Shown here: piece after piece, positions 16,290-24,948 of the stretch
Layout of the letters: each line of letters starts with the position of its first letter
How positions within the stretch are numbered: position 1 is the stretch's first letter
Assembly: GCF_002251945.1 (NCBI RefSeq)
Contig: NZ_NDHW01000066.1
Coordinates: 1-47,948, forward strand
Length of the DNA stretch: 47,948 bases
Direction of reading: 5' to 3'
Origin: Pseudanabaena sp. SR411
GTDB taxonomy: Bacteria; Cyanobacteriota; Cyanobacteriia; Pseudanabaenales; Pseudanabaenaceae
Program-made: the position numbers and the translations under genes
The notes under the pieces: generated by a model
Told to the model about the DNA's origin: nothing
Database searches by the model: none
What the model saw: only the letters and a program-made list of their open reading frames with translations

Positions 16290-16314
16290 ATTTTGCGATC
16301 GCAGTTCTCCAAAA

Positions 16315-16397
16315 TATAGCAACGCAAGAGATAGCTAGGACATAAAACCCAAAAATAGTAATGGCGGCGCTTTGCGCCGCCATTACTATTTTCGGGT
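16315..16397. repeat. Hairpin element with conserved flank (copy 1)
   Basis: A 19-bp perfect stem (16352-16370 with 16374-16392, loop TTT, core GGCGGCGC) carries the left flank TATAGCAACGCAAGAGATAG at 16315-16334, then CTAGGACATAAAACCC. The same flank occurs, inverted, at about 19887-19914 next to another hairpin. It lies between convergent genes and could terminate both. Confidence 0.65.
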
Positions 16398-16404
16398 TTA
16401 CAGC

Positions 16405-17664
16405 CTAAAAACTCGCGATCGCCTGTTCGACAATAGCTAGTGCTTGATCAATCTCCTCAGCCGAAACAATTAGTGGAGGCACAAAGCGCACCACCTTCAC
16501 ACCCGCAGGCACTAATAACAAACCATGCTCAATTCCTGCGGCAACCACATCACGGGCTTGGATTTGGCTAGATTCTTGTAAAACCAAACCATCGATTAAG
16601 CCCCAGCCACGGACTGAAGCAATATGTTGGGGAAAGCGATCGCAAATGGCTTGCAATCCAGTCCGCAGTTGTTGACCACGTTCTCTCGCATTAGCGATCA
16701 GATTATCTTTGACCATCGTGTTGCAGACCGATAGAGCCACAGCACAAGCAAAGGGATTACCGCCAAAGGTACTCGCATGATCGCCAGCTTCAAACACATC
16801 ACAACTCGCCTTACACATCATTGCACCGATGGGAATGCCGCCGCCTAAGCCCTTTGCCGAAGTGAAAATATCGGGCTGAATGCCGAGATTTTCATAACCC
16901 CAGAGCATTCCACTGCGTCCCATTCCCACTTGGACTTCATCAATAATCAGCAGAATTTTCTTCTCATCACAAATTTCCCGAATACGCGAAAAATAGGCGC
17001 GATCGCCGGGATTAACACCGCCTTCTCCTTGCAATGGTTCGAGCATGATCGCGCAGAGTCTACCTTCATATTTTTTGACGGCATCTTCGAGGGCGGCGAT
17101 ATCATTATAAGGAATGTAATCAAAACCTTGGACGAGGGGCGCAAAATTCTTGTGATATTTGGGCTGCCCTGTGGCGGTGACGGTGGCAAGGGTGCGTCCG
17201 TGAAAACTAGCATTTGCCGTCAAAATCAAGGGATCTTCGATACCTAGCTTGGTATGAGCATATTTACGTGCTAGTTTAATCGCTCCTTCATTAGCTTCAG
17301 CACCAGAGTTACAGAAAAATGCTTTGTCCGCACAGGAGTTTTGTACCAGCCATTTAGCCAATTGACCTTGGGGTGCAAAATAAAACAAATTAGAGGCATG
17401 GTGCAAAGTTTGGATTTGCTCAGTCACGGCTTTGACCATTGCAGGATGTGCGTGTCCCAACGTACAAGTAGCAATGCCAGCCACAAAATCCAAATATTCT
17501 TTGCCTGTGCTGTCCCAGACTCGGCAACCTGCGCCGCGCTCTAGCGCGATCGGGAAGCGAGCATAGGTACTCATCACATATTGATTAAACTCCGCGATCG
17601 CATCAGTTGCGACTTGCGGATCGGCTTGAACTTGAGATTGTACTTCTAGCGTAGTTGGCGACAT
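16405..17664 (-). CDS. argD: Acetylornithine aminotransferase
   Basis: 419 residues, class III PLP aminotransferase. Visible motifs are GAGCRVWDSTGKEYLDF near the N-terminus, FCNSGAEANEGAIKLAR for PLP phosphate binding, LIIDEVQVGMGRSG with the ring-binding Asp, and the Schiff-base lysine at about 270 in TSAKGLGGG. ArgD converts N-acetylglutamate semialdehyde to N-acetylornithine in arginine synthesis. The family overlaps ornithine- and GABA-aminotransferases, but length and motifs fit ArgD best. Transcribed away from the cyclase gene at 17864. Confidence 0.9.
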   Translation of the reverse strand: MSPTTLEVQSQVQADPQVATDAIAEFNQYVMSTYARFPIALERGAGCRVWDSTGKEYLDFVAGIATCTLGHAHPAMVKAVTEQIQTLHHASNLFYFAPQGQLAKWLVQNSCADKAFFCNSGAEANEGAIKLARKYAHTKLGIEDPLILTANASFHGRTLATVTATGQPKYHKNFAPLVQGFDYIPYNDIAALEDAVKKYEGRLCAIMLEPLQGEGGVNPGDRAYFSRIREICDEKKILLIIDEVQVGMGRSGMLWGYENLGIQPDIFTSAKGLGGGIPIGAMMCKASCDVFEAGDHASTFGGNPFACAVALSVCNTMVKDNLIANARERGQQLRTGLQAICDRFPQHIASVRGWGLIDGLVLQESSQIQARDVVAAGIEHGLLLVPAGVKVVRFVPPLIVSAEEIDQALAIVEQAIASF

Positions 17665-17748
17665 GGATAAAAATGTGATAATGCTGTTAATTTCATTATG
17701 AATGATACGAGAGTTTTCGTAGGTACTTCTGTAGTGGAATTAGCGAAT

Positions 17749-17809
17749 AAACTCAAATTTTTTATTGAAAGTTTTGCTTGGCAAAACTTTCAATAAAAAA
17801 TTTGAGTTT
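17749..17809. repeat. 29-bp perfect hairpin in a divergent promoter region
   Basis: Arms 17749-17777 and 17781-17809 pair perfectly with a TTG loop. It sits between the divergent argD and cyclase genes, so it cannot be a terminator for either. It is a mobile-type hairpin or a 5'-UTR structure of the cyclase mRNA. Confidence 0.65.
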
Positions 17810-17863
17810 TACTTCAGTGCTTTGCGCTGTAATGATATTGCAGTAGTCGCAGTAGGAAAAAAT

Positions 17864-19549
17864 ATGCCATACATTATTCAAAATCAAGGTACTCCCCATG
17901 AGCGCGTCTGCGATCTAAGACATGGTATAAATACGATCGGGCGCGGACTAGATAATAGTATTGTCGTAGAGGATGATGCTCGGAGTCTGTCACGTCATCA
18001 TGCGGAAATTCAGGTAACAGATAAAGGGCTATATGTTACCGATTTGAATAGTAGTAATGGCACTTTTGTTAATCAGGTCAAGATTATTCAACAAAAGCTC
18101 AATCATGGGGATTTGGTGCAGTTTGGTAGTGTTGTATTTCGATTGGTTGATGAATCACAATCTGGTACAAATTCTACTAATCAAAATGCAATTCCGAATT
18201 CAGGTTTATCGATTTTAATGCGCGTTTCGCCAGAGAAATCTCGTGTGAATATGCAAGATTTGCTGCAACAGCAGAAGCTGGAAACCTCAGGCTCAGTGCT
18301 GATGATTCAAGGTACAGATGAGGTGCAGAGGACATCGGCAAAGTTACGAGTTTTGCTAGAGGTCAGCCAAGAATTAGCCTCTCCTGAAGCGTATTCAGCT
18401 TTACCTGAAAAGATTTTAGAATTATTGCTAAAAATCATGTCAGTTGATCGCGCCGTATTGTTACTGGTCGATGAGAAAACAGGATTACTAGAGCCAAAAG
18501 CCTACAGATTTAGCAATCCCAATGCGACGGCTGACCTTGATTTTTATAGTCGCAAAATAACTAACTTTGTCTTAAAACAAGGCGATGCGATCATTAGTGA
18601 TGATGCTTCGCTCGATCGCCGTTTTGATAGTTCTCAGTCAATTATTCAGCAATCGATCCAAGCGGCGATGTGTGCGCCATTAAAGCCAAGAGATCACGCG
18701 ATCGGCGTATTGTATGTGGATAATCTATCACGTGGTCATGCCTACCATAAAGAAGATCTAGAATTTCTCAGTAGTTTGGCAAATCAGGCGGCGATCGCGA
18801 TCGAAAATGCCCATCTCTATCGCAATATGCAATCAGAAGTAATCCGCCGCACCAAATTAGAGCGATTTTTCCCGGCCGCCGTCAGCAAAAAAATTGAAGA
18901 AGGATGGGACTTAAATCGGATTATCGAAACCGAAGTGACGGCTCTATTTTCTGATATTAGCGGCTTTACAGAGATGACCGCACCCATGCAACCCCGTAAG
19001 GTTTTAGAATTCTTGAATGAATATTTCAAGGTGATGGTTGAAGATATTGTCTTCCCCTTTGGTGGCACATTGGAGAAATATATTGCTGATGCTCTCTTAG
19101 CAGTCTGGGGTTCCCCCTATCAAAAAGAAGATGATGCGATTATGGCGGTGAATGCAGCGATCGCTATGCAATGGGCGATGAAGCAATTAAATGAAGATTG
19201 GACAGAACAAGGACGCGATCTGCAAATCCAGATTCACATTGGACTAAATACGGGTATGGTTGCCGCAGGAAATATTGGTTCCGAAAATCTGATTCAGTAC
19301 ACCAATATTGGCGACACGATGAATGTGGCTAGCCGCATTTGTACAGCCGCAAAAGCTGGAGAAGTATTTATTTCTGAAAGTACTAAAGCGAAGATTTCCA
19401 GTCATAATCTGCCATTAGAAAAGCTGGATCTAATTAAAGTAAAGGGTAAGGAAGAGGCTTTACAGTTATATCGAGTCCTTTGGCAAAATATTGATGTTAA
19501 AGAGATGCTTAGCAAGTCCAAAACCAGTTTTTCGGCTGAAGTCTCCTAG
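17864..19549 (+). CDS. FHA-GAF class III adenylate/guanylate cyclase
   Basis: 561 residues from the ATG at 17864. An earlier in-frame ATG at 17765 lies inside the hairpin and would add low-complexity residues. The FHA domain is at about 20-95 (GRGLDNSIVVEDDA, SRHHAEI, NGTFVN), which binds phosphothreonine peptides. A GAF domain is at about 165-320, and the catalytic domain at about 355-540 has metal-binding Asp in LFSDISGFT and YIADALLAVWG, plus NIGDTMNVASR. EKYIAD is compatible with adenylate specificity. Likely a cytosolic cyclase controlled by Ser/Thr phosphorylation and a GAF ligand. Confidence 0.88.
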   Translation: MPYIIQNQGTPHERVCDLRHGINTIGRGLDNSIVVEDDARSLSRHHAEIQVTDKGLYVTDLNSSNGTFVNQVKIIQQKLNHGDLVQFGSVVFRLVDESQSGTNSTNQNAIPNSGLSILMRVSPEKSRVNMQDLLQQQKLETSGSVLMIQGTDEVQRTSAKLRVLLEVSQELASPEAYSALPEKILELLLKIMSVDRAVLLLVDEKTGLLEPKAYRFSNPNATADLDFYSRKITNFVLKQGDAIISDDASLDRRFDSSQSIIQQSIQAAMCAPLKPRDHAIGVLYVDNLSRGHAYHKEDLEFLSSLANQAAIAIENAHLYRNMQSEVIRRTKLERFFPAAVSKKIEEGWDLNRIIETEVTALFSDISGFTEMTAPMQPRKVLEFLNEYFKVMVEDIVFPFGGTLEKYIADALLAVWGSPYQKEDDAIMAVNAAIAMQWAMKQLNEDWTEQGRDLQIQIHIGLNTGMVAAGNIGSENLIQYTNIGDTMNVASRICTAAKAGEVFISESTKAKISSHNLPLEKLDLIKVKGKEEALQLYRVLWQNIDVKEMLSKSKTSFSAEVS

Positions 19550-19568
19550 CTAATAGGCGCAACTTGGG

Positions 19569-19807
19569 TTATTTATCGAGGCGGACGACGTACCATTGCC
19601 ATGTACCGCGATCTCCACAGTCGAGATCGCAAGCAGCTTTAATCAAGCGCTGGACTTGCTCGTTAATTGTGGCGAGATTTTGTAAATTTATGAAATACTG
19701 ACTTTGAATAGGAAGTTACAACAGCTTTCAAAGCTGGAGTTATTAGCTTGTGGGATGGTGTGGTCATCCAAAAACAGAAATAAGTTTTCTCGTAATTCTA
19801 TAGCCAT
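19569..19807 (-). pseudogene. Frameshifted small gene relic
   Basis: On the minus strand an N-terminal frame MAIELRENLFLFLDDHTIPQ runs to about 19690. The next frame then carries ...INEQVQRLIKAACDLDCGDR, GTWQWYVVRLDK and a stop at 19571-19569. The second piece reads like a conserved protein end. A single frameshift near 19700-19720 would join them into about 80 residues. I do not recognise the family. Confidence 0.35.
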
Positions 19808-19820
19808 GTAATTTTTGCTT

Positions 19821-19914
19821 AGGACATAAAACCCAAAAGATGAGTGGCGGCGCAAAGCGCCGCCACTCATCTTTTGGGTTTTGATTTGTCCTAGCTATCT
19901 CTTACGTTGCTATA
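19821..19914. repeat. Hairpin element with conserved flank (copy 2, inverted)
   Basis: A 26-bp perfect stem (19828-19853 with 19857-19882, loop AAA, core GGCGGCGC). The right flank is the reverse complement of the TATAGCAACG...AGATAGCTAGGACA flank at 16315, with one change. The two copies share flanks and the AAAACCCAAAA base of the stem, but their middle arms differ (ATAGTAATGG against GATGAGTGG) while each remains self-complementary. Confidence 0.65.
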
Positions 19915-19943
19915 GATATCGCTTTTTTAATCCTGAGTCCATC

Positions 19944-20144
19944 TTACTGAGTCGGTAACAGAGTTAGAATAATGTCGAGGTCTCGATACAGACAGTATTG
20001 GTAACGGGTAGAGTCAGCTAAATCTGACCATCGCCTTCGCAGTACAAAAGCTCGTAGCAGTAGCTTTTTCATTCTGCCAGAGAAAATCTTGTCTCCTGCA
20101 TCAATTCCATACTGACAATCTCTGAGTTGATGGGCAAGACAAAC
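19944..20144 (-). pseudogene. IS66-family transposase, C-terminal fragment
   Basis: Minus-strand translation gives 66 residues beginning VCLAHQLRDCQYGIDAGDKI and ending DIILTLLPTQ-stop. The CLAHQLRD...AGD..F...MK.LLLRAF pattern is characteristic of IS66 transposase C-termini. The fragment ends exactly where the IS1-like inverted repeat begins (20145). Confidence 0.6.
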
Positions 20145-20824
20145 GGCACTGGTCTGGTCATTTAAGACGTGAGGGCATGAAAGCCGCGCAATGATAGTAA
20201 CTCCAGCATGGAAAGCGGTCGAGAATATAGCCCGATCACCATAACTGGGGCCTTGTTTTTACCTAAGCCTAAATGCGGTCTTACCCAGTTATGAACTAAT
20301 CGTTGTACTGTAACTGCTCGTTGCAATCCATCAGGATTCTTCGCATACAGGTTTTGTCTGCGGCGATATGCACTACACCGTCTTCGTAAGGCACTGTTGT
20401 TTGCCTCATTGTGATTGGTATGAAAGTCACTCTTGTCGCTAATAGCTGTATAAGGATGTTCTGGATTGAGCCTTTCGACACAACGATTGACCTGTGAGCC
20501 TTTGATTTTGATGGCGACTTTGAGGTAAACACTTGCCATTTGCCACAGTTGTTGGGCATAGCGTCTTTCTCCATCCGTAAACCATCGGATATATTGAATC
20601 ATTTTTGCCCATTGCCATGCTGTTTTCGTTGCTTTAGCAAATAGTTCATTCGTTGAATCGCTTGCCGTATCCTTTGCATAAATAATTCTGGATGGCGTTT
20701 CCGTCTTGGTGGTAATCCTTGCCATTCTTGACTGTCTTTCCGCTTTGGCAGTGGGGACATTCTATGTCTTTCTCCTTGACTCTGCCTCTTTATTTTACAT
20801 CTCACGTCTTAACGGACCAGTGCC
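20145..20824 (-). mobile_element. Decayed IS1-family element
   Basis: Imperfect terminal inverted repeats mark the ends: GGCACTGGTC...TTAAGACGTGAG at 20145-20172 and its complement at 20801-20824. The transposase inside (minus strand) is broken. An N-terminal zinc-finger frame, ECPHCQSGKTVKNGK, lies at about 20759-20650. The catalytic part is in another frame (20162 to about 20640: WFTDGERRYAQQLW, DFHTNHNEANNSALRRRCSA, GLQRAVTVQRLVHNWVRPH). The middle appears shortened. The family call rests on these motifs. No matching target duplication is left. Confidence 0.65.
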
Positions 20825-20962
20825 TGCAGCAGTCAATGAGGATTCCTAAATAAATCCCGAATAAACTTTAATATTTCCACAACTTATCACAGGCTAAAAG
20901 CCAAGAGCTAAAGGCTATAATTACAAAACTGACAAAAATTTTTGAAATAATCTAGGTAGTCA

Positions 20963-21886
20963 TTGAGCGTGCCAAAAGTCGGAATTATATACAACGACTC
21001 AAAACCTGTCGCTAAGCGTGTAGCCCTAGATATGAAGTTGTGGCTAGAAAAGCGCGGTATCCAGACTGTTATGGCGACAGGCAATGGCGGCATTTTGGGC
21101 TATGGCAAGCCAGATGCTCCTGTTTGTCACACTTTGATCGAGAGTTTAGTACCCTTAGGATTTGATCGTGAGATCATGTTTGCGGTGGCTTTGGGCGGCG
21201 ATGGGACAGTACTATCCGCCTGTCGTCAAATTGCCCCACTCGGCTTACCAGTATTGAATGTCAACACAGGGCATATGGGTTTTTTAACGGAAACCTATTT
21301 AACTGACTGGGAAGAAGCGATCGCCCAAGTCGTCGAGGGGCAATATGTCGTTGAGCAGCGATCGATGATGACGGTGCGCGTTTACGATAGCCAAGGATTG
21401 CTCTGGGAAGCCCTATCGTTAAACGAGATGGTACTGCATCGCGAACCCTTAACCAGTATGTGTCATTTTGAGGTGCAGATTGGTCGTCACCTCCCCGTTG
21501 ATATTGCCGCAGATGGCGTGATTATTTCCACCCCTACAGGCTCAACTGCCTATGCACTTTCCGCAGGTGGCCCCGTGATCGAGCCAGGGATTCCTGTATT
21601 TCAGCTTATTCCCATTTGCGCGCATTCAATGGCTTCACGGGCTTTAGTCTTTGCCAATACCGAGAAAGCGATCGTCACACCCGCCAATCGCCATCGTTTA
21701 GTGCTAGTTGTCGATGGTAATGCAGGATGTTATGTCTATCCAGACTATCGGGTTGAAGTAGAGCGATCGCAATATCCTGCAAGGTTTATCCGCTTGCAGA
21801 AAGGTGAGTTCTTTAAGGTCTTGCGTGAAAAGTTAGGCTGGGGACTACCACATATTTCTAAGCCAACTTTGGGCGAATTGACTTAA
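20963..21886 (+). CDS. nadK: NAD kinase
   Basis: Up to 307 residues. The start is TTG at 20963 (AGGT five bases upstream) or GTG at 20969, which would give the common cyanobacterial N-terminus [10 protein letters not shown]. Signature motifs are LGGDGTVL (ATP/NAD binding), [22 protein letters not shown] and a C-terminal half rich in the beta-sheet typical of the family. It phosphorylates NAD to NADP, supplying NADPH for photosynthetic and antioxidant metabolism. Cyanobacteria usually have two paralogues; which one this is cannot be told here. Transposon debris lies immediately upstream. Confidence 0.92.
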   Translation: MSVPKVGIIYNDSKPVAKRVALDMKLWLEKRGIQTVMATGNGGILGYGKPDAPVCHTLIESLVPLGFDREIMFAVALGGDGTVLSACRQIAPLGLPVLNVNTGHMGFLTETYLTDWEEAIAQVVEGQYVVEQRSMMTVRVYDSQGLLWEALSLNEMVLHREPLTSMCHFEVQIGRHLPVDIAADGVIISTPTGSTAYALSAGGPVIEPGIPVFQLIPICAHSMASRALVFANTEKAIVTPANRHRLVLVVDGNAGCYVYPDYRVEVERSQYPARFIRLQKGEFFKVLREKLGWGLPHISKPTLGELT

Positions 21887-21948
21887 AATTCATAAGATTA
21901 GAGAGGTGCAAAGCGCCTATCTAACTTTATTAGCTTATAACAGGCGCT

Positions 21949-22707
21949 ATGGGTCAAAGTCTTAACTTTGCAAATCAAGATTTGCGCGATCGCTCCTTTA
22001 AAAGTAGAAATCTAGTCGGCGCTGACTTTAGCGGCGCGGATATTCGTGGGTGCAATTTTTATCGCTCTCAACTTAAATCTGCTAATTTTGCAAATGTGCG
22101 GGCTGGCACGAGCCAACGTCAAACAACGATCACAGGGATTGTCACGTTTGTAATGGCGCTAATGTTTGCGGGTACGGCGATGATTGCCACCATATTGCTG
22201 ATCTGCTTTGTGATCGCTTTTATATTTGGTTTAGCCTATGTCAATCGGGAAACAGTTTATTGGGTTGCCATTGTGGCGATCGTGGTGTTTGCCGTTAGTT
22301 TTGCGATCGCTTTCACTGCTAGTTTTGTAATCGCAAGTAGAAAAGGAACTTTTATAGCCATCGCCATTTCCCTGATCATGGCCTTTATGACTGGTTTCTT
22401 TGGCTCAACCTTTAGCAAAATATTGGTTGCAGGTGCATTTAATGCGATCGCCAGTTCATTGAGGTTTAATGTTTTTTCGGCTCTATTAATATTTTTAGCG
22501 ATCGAGCCATTACAAATTTTCGGTAGTTTGTATTTATTTCGCCTCACAATCAATACGTCACGCATAAATACAGGCACAAAATTTCAGTATGCAGACCTAA
22601 CCAAAGCCTCGTTTCATAAAGCCTCTTTAGTTAATTGTGATTTTTCCAATGCGATTATGCTTGACGTTGATTGGGAGCAAGCTCAAATATCCCGTTGTAA
22701 ATTATAA
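21949..22707 (+). CDS. Pentapeptide-repeat protein split by a membrane domain
   Basis: 252 residues. Pentapeptide repeats (A(D/N)LXX type) occur at both ends: NFANQDLRDRSFKSRNLVGA to about residue 47, and FQYADLTKASFHKASLVNCD from about residue 210. Between them lie four or five hydrophobic segments rich in Val, Ile and Ala (about 58-195). The two repeat blocks could pack as one right-handed beta-helix on the same side of the membrane. Function unknown. Transcription direction matches NAD kinase, 62 bases away. Confidence 0.75.
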   Translation: MGQSLNFANQDLRDRSFKSRNLVGADFSGADIRGCNFYRSQLKSANFANVRAGTSQRQTTITGIVTFVMALMFAGTAMIATILLICFVIAFIFGLAYVNRETVYWVAIVAIVVFAVSFAIAFTASFVIASRKGTFIAIAISLIMAFMTGFFGSTFSKILVAGAFNAIASSLRFNVFSALLIFLAIEPLQIFGSLYLFRLTINTSRINTGTKFQYADLTKASFHKASLVNCDFSNAIMLDVDWEQAQISRCKL

Positions 22708-22722
22708 AAAAAGAAGAGCTGG

Positions 22723-22839
22723 ATGGCAGTAATGGGCGTTTCTGCAAGATCAAAGTCTCCAATTAAGGGAATTAAATTAGCAAAAATACTGCAAGACTCG
22801 TTTGTGAACATGAAGTATCGCAAGGCTAGTTTTGCTTAG
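22723..22839 (+). CDS. Possible 38-residue small protein
   Basis: The frame MAVMGVSARSKSPIKGIKLA is followed by KILQDSFVNMKYRKASFA and a stop that coincides with the left edge of the hairpin at 22839. It is basic, with a weak purine-rich upstream region. It may be a real small gene or the tail of a decayed one; coding bias cannot be judged at this length. Confidence 0.25.
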   Translation: MAVMGVSARSKSPIKGIKLAKILQDSFVNMKYRKASFA

Positions 22840-22891
22840 AACCCAAAAGAGTAATGGCGGCGCTTCGCGCCGCCATTACTCTTTTGGGTTC
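22839..22891. repeat. 25-bp perfect hairpin (GAACCCAAAAGAG arms)
   Basis: Arms 22839-22863 and 22867-22891 with a TTC loop (GGCGGCGC-TTC-GCGCCGCC). It occupies the gap between the pentapeptide protein and the CHASE2 cyclase. Confidence 0.65.
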
Positions 22892-22962
22892 GCTGTAGTA
22901 AATATTTTAGTGTTTTTGAAAATTAGTATTAAGATTTTGAGTGAGTAAATCGAAAAAATGTA

Positions 22963-24942
22963 ATGAAAGCCAATATCAAAAAGAAATTCAAAGCATTATC
23001 AAGCCCCAAGTTTATTGGCTATGCATTGGTTGGGGCGATCGCATTATTAAGTGCGATCGCTACGGGCTTAGAACTCACTGAAGTACAGAATCTTGAACGT
23101 CAGACTCAATCAGCATTTTTTAACTGGCGTGGTTCGATCGCTCCTCCCAAAGATATTGTGATTTTGGCGATCGATGATCTCTCCTTGCGCCAAGGCGAAT
23201 TTTATGATCCCAAAACCCGTCCATTTTTAGAACCATTTCGCACAACCACATGGAAGCGCGTGGTCTATGCTCAAGTCCTAGAAAAACTGGTTAAAGCTGG
23301 CGCAAAAGTAGTAGCCTTCGATATTTTATTCGTAACTCCCGGCGATCACGGGACTGCTGATGATGACAAATTTCAAGCAGCGATCGCTAAGTATGGAGAA
23401 CGCGCCATATTTGCCGCTAGTTATGAATTTACGCAAATTGGTGAAGCAAATATTATGCAACTTGCCTCACCTGATGGAATTTTTCAAATAAAACCAAATA
23501 CCTTAGGATTAATTAATTTTCAACCTGAAGTTACAGGCAATATTCACCGTTTGGGCGTGCAACCACCAGCGGATAGTGGTTTGCCGATTGTGCCAACTTT
23601 TGCGGAGGCAATTCTGAATGTCGCCAAAATTAGTTATCCCAAACCTAAAGGCGATGGAATTTATTTTTTTGGTGGTTCAGATACATGGGCTAATGCTCAA
23701 CAACAGATTCCATTTTATTATGTGGTTGATCCTGATAATTGGAATAGTGAACAACTTAAGGGCGGTAAATTCTTTAAAGACAAAATCGTCTTGATCGGGG
23801 CAACGGCGGCTTCAAAACAGGATATCCAAAACTCGGCTATGGGTAGAATGGCGGGAATTGAGATTCATGCCAATGCGATCGCCACGCTCATGCAAAACAA
23901 AAGTATGGCAGGGCTATTCGCTAATCCCATCCAACAAGGTATCTTTACACTGCTACTTGTAGGAATTTCAGGTGGAGTTCTCTGTCGATTTAAGCGACCA
24001 CTTACGCAGATATTAACCGCTTTTGGCATTGCGATCGCTTGGTTTGGGATTGGTTATGTCTGCTTCATTTACACCAGTACGATTTTACCTGTGGCAATTC
24101 CGGCGATCGCGATCGGCTTAAATGGAGTCGCCCTTTTAACGACAGGTTCGATTGCTGCTCAATTTGATAAAATCTTGCTGCGCCGCACCCTTGAGCGTTA
24201 TGTCGCTGCGCCAATTGTGGAAGAGATTGTCAATCAACCTGACAGTTTTCGCGATCTTCTAGAGGGGCGCACAATCAAGGCTGCGGTGCTATTTTCCGAT
24301 ATTCGTGGCTTTACGACGCTATCGAGTCGTCTTCCTGCCAAAGTGCTAATCCATCAACTAAATACTTATCTGGGTGGTATGGTCGATGCAATTTTAGAAT
24401 ATCAAGGCACAATCGACAAATTCATTGGTGATGCGATTATGGCGGAGTTTGGCTCCCCTGTTTCGAGGGGAGAGAAAGCCGATGCGATGAATGCAATCCA
24501 TGCTGCTCTAAATATGCGATCGGCTCTCATGGAACTGCGGAAGGTCTGGCAATTGGAGAATAAGATTCCTTTCTCAAATGGCATTGGTATTAACTATGGG
24601 GAAGTAACTGTCGGCAATATTGGTTCCTCTCGCCGTCTTGAATATGCGGTTATTGGCGATACGGTTAACGTGGCAAGTCGTGTGGAAGGTATGACTAAAG
24701 AACTGGAGACAGATATCGTCATTACAGGTGCGCTTTACGAAATTGTCAAGGACGAAATCGAATCTGTTGATTTTGGAGAACATGCGCTTAAAGGTCGAGT
24801 GGGGAATGTCAGGTTATATGGTGTGATAGGTCTCAAAGGTTGCGATCGCCGAATTTATGAACAAGTCCACAATGATCTTAAGCGCCATACTGCGGTGATC
24901 GATATTCTCAAAAAAGGGCAGTTACCAACACGTCGCGAATAA
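22963..24942 (+). CDS. CHASE2-domain class III cyclase
   Basis: 659 residues. A first membrane segment lies at about 16-38. The extracytoplasmic CHASE2 sensor domain (about 45-310) includes DIVILAIDDLSL, GAKVVAFDILF and KIVLIGATA. Three further membrane segments follow at about 325-405, then the catalytic domain at about 435-620 with metal Asp in AAVLFSDIRGFT and KFIGDAIMAEFG, plus YAVIGDTVNVASR. It senses an extracellular or periplasmic signal and makes cAMP or possibly cGMP. It is the second class III cyclase within 5 kb. Its stop is 6 bases from the convergent murG stop. Confidence 0.9.
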   Translation: MKANIKKKFKALSSPKFIGYALVGAIALLSAIATGLELTEVQNLERQTQSAFFNWRGSIAPPKDIVILAIDDLSLRQGEFYDPKTRPFLEPFRTTTWKRVVYAQVLEKLVKAGAKVVAFDILFVTPGDHGTADDDKFQAAIAKYGERAIFAASYEFTQIGEANIMQLASPDGIFQIKPNTLGLINFQPEVTGNIHRLGVQPPADSGLPIVPTFAEAILNVAKISYPKPKGDGIYFFGGSDTWANAQQQIPFYYVVDPDNWNSEQLKGGKFFKDKIVLIGATAASKQDIQNSAMGRMAGIEIHANAIATLMQNKSMAGLFANPIQQGIFTLLLVGISGGVLCRFKRPLTQILTAFGIAIAWFGIGYVCFIYTSTILPVAIPAIAIGLNGVALLTTGSIAAQFDKILLRRTLERYVAAPIVEEIVNQPDSFRDLLEGRTIKAAVLFSDIRGFTTLSSRLPAKVLIHQLNTYLGGMVDAILEYQGTIDKFIGDAIMAEFGSPVSRGEKADAMNAIHAALNMRSALMELRKVWQLENKIPFSNGIGINYGEVTVGNIGSSRRLEYAVIGDTVNVASRVEGMTKELETDIVITGALYEIVKDEIESVDFGEHALKGRVGNVRLYGVIGLKGCDRRIYEQVHNDLKRHTAVIDILKKGQLPTRRE

Positions 24943-24948
24943 AGATTA

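Noticed and set aside
16930-17247. 105-residue plus-strand frame opposite argD
   Set aside because: It lies wholly antisense to conserved ArgD motifs and has no ribosome site of note.
17765-17863. Upstream extension of the FHA cyclase
   Set aside because: The first 33 codons translate the hairpin at 17749-17809; the FHA domain starts directly after the ATG at 17864.
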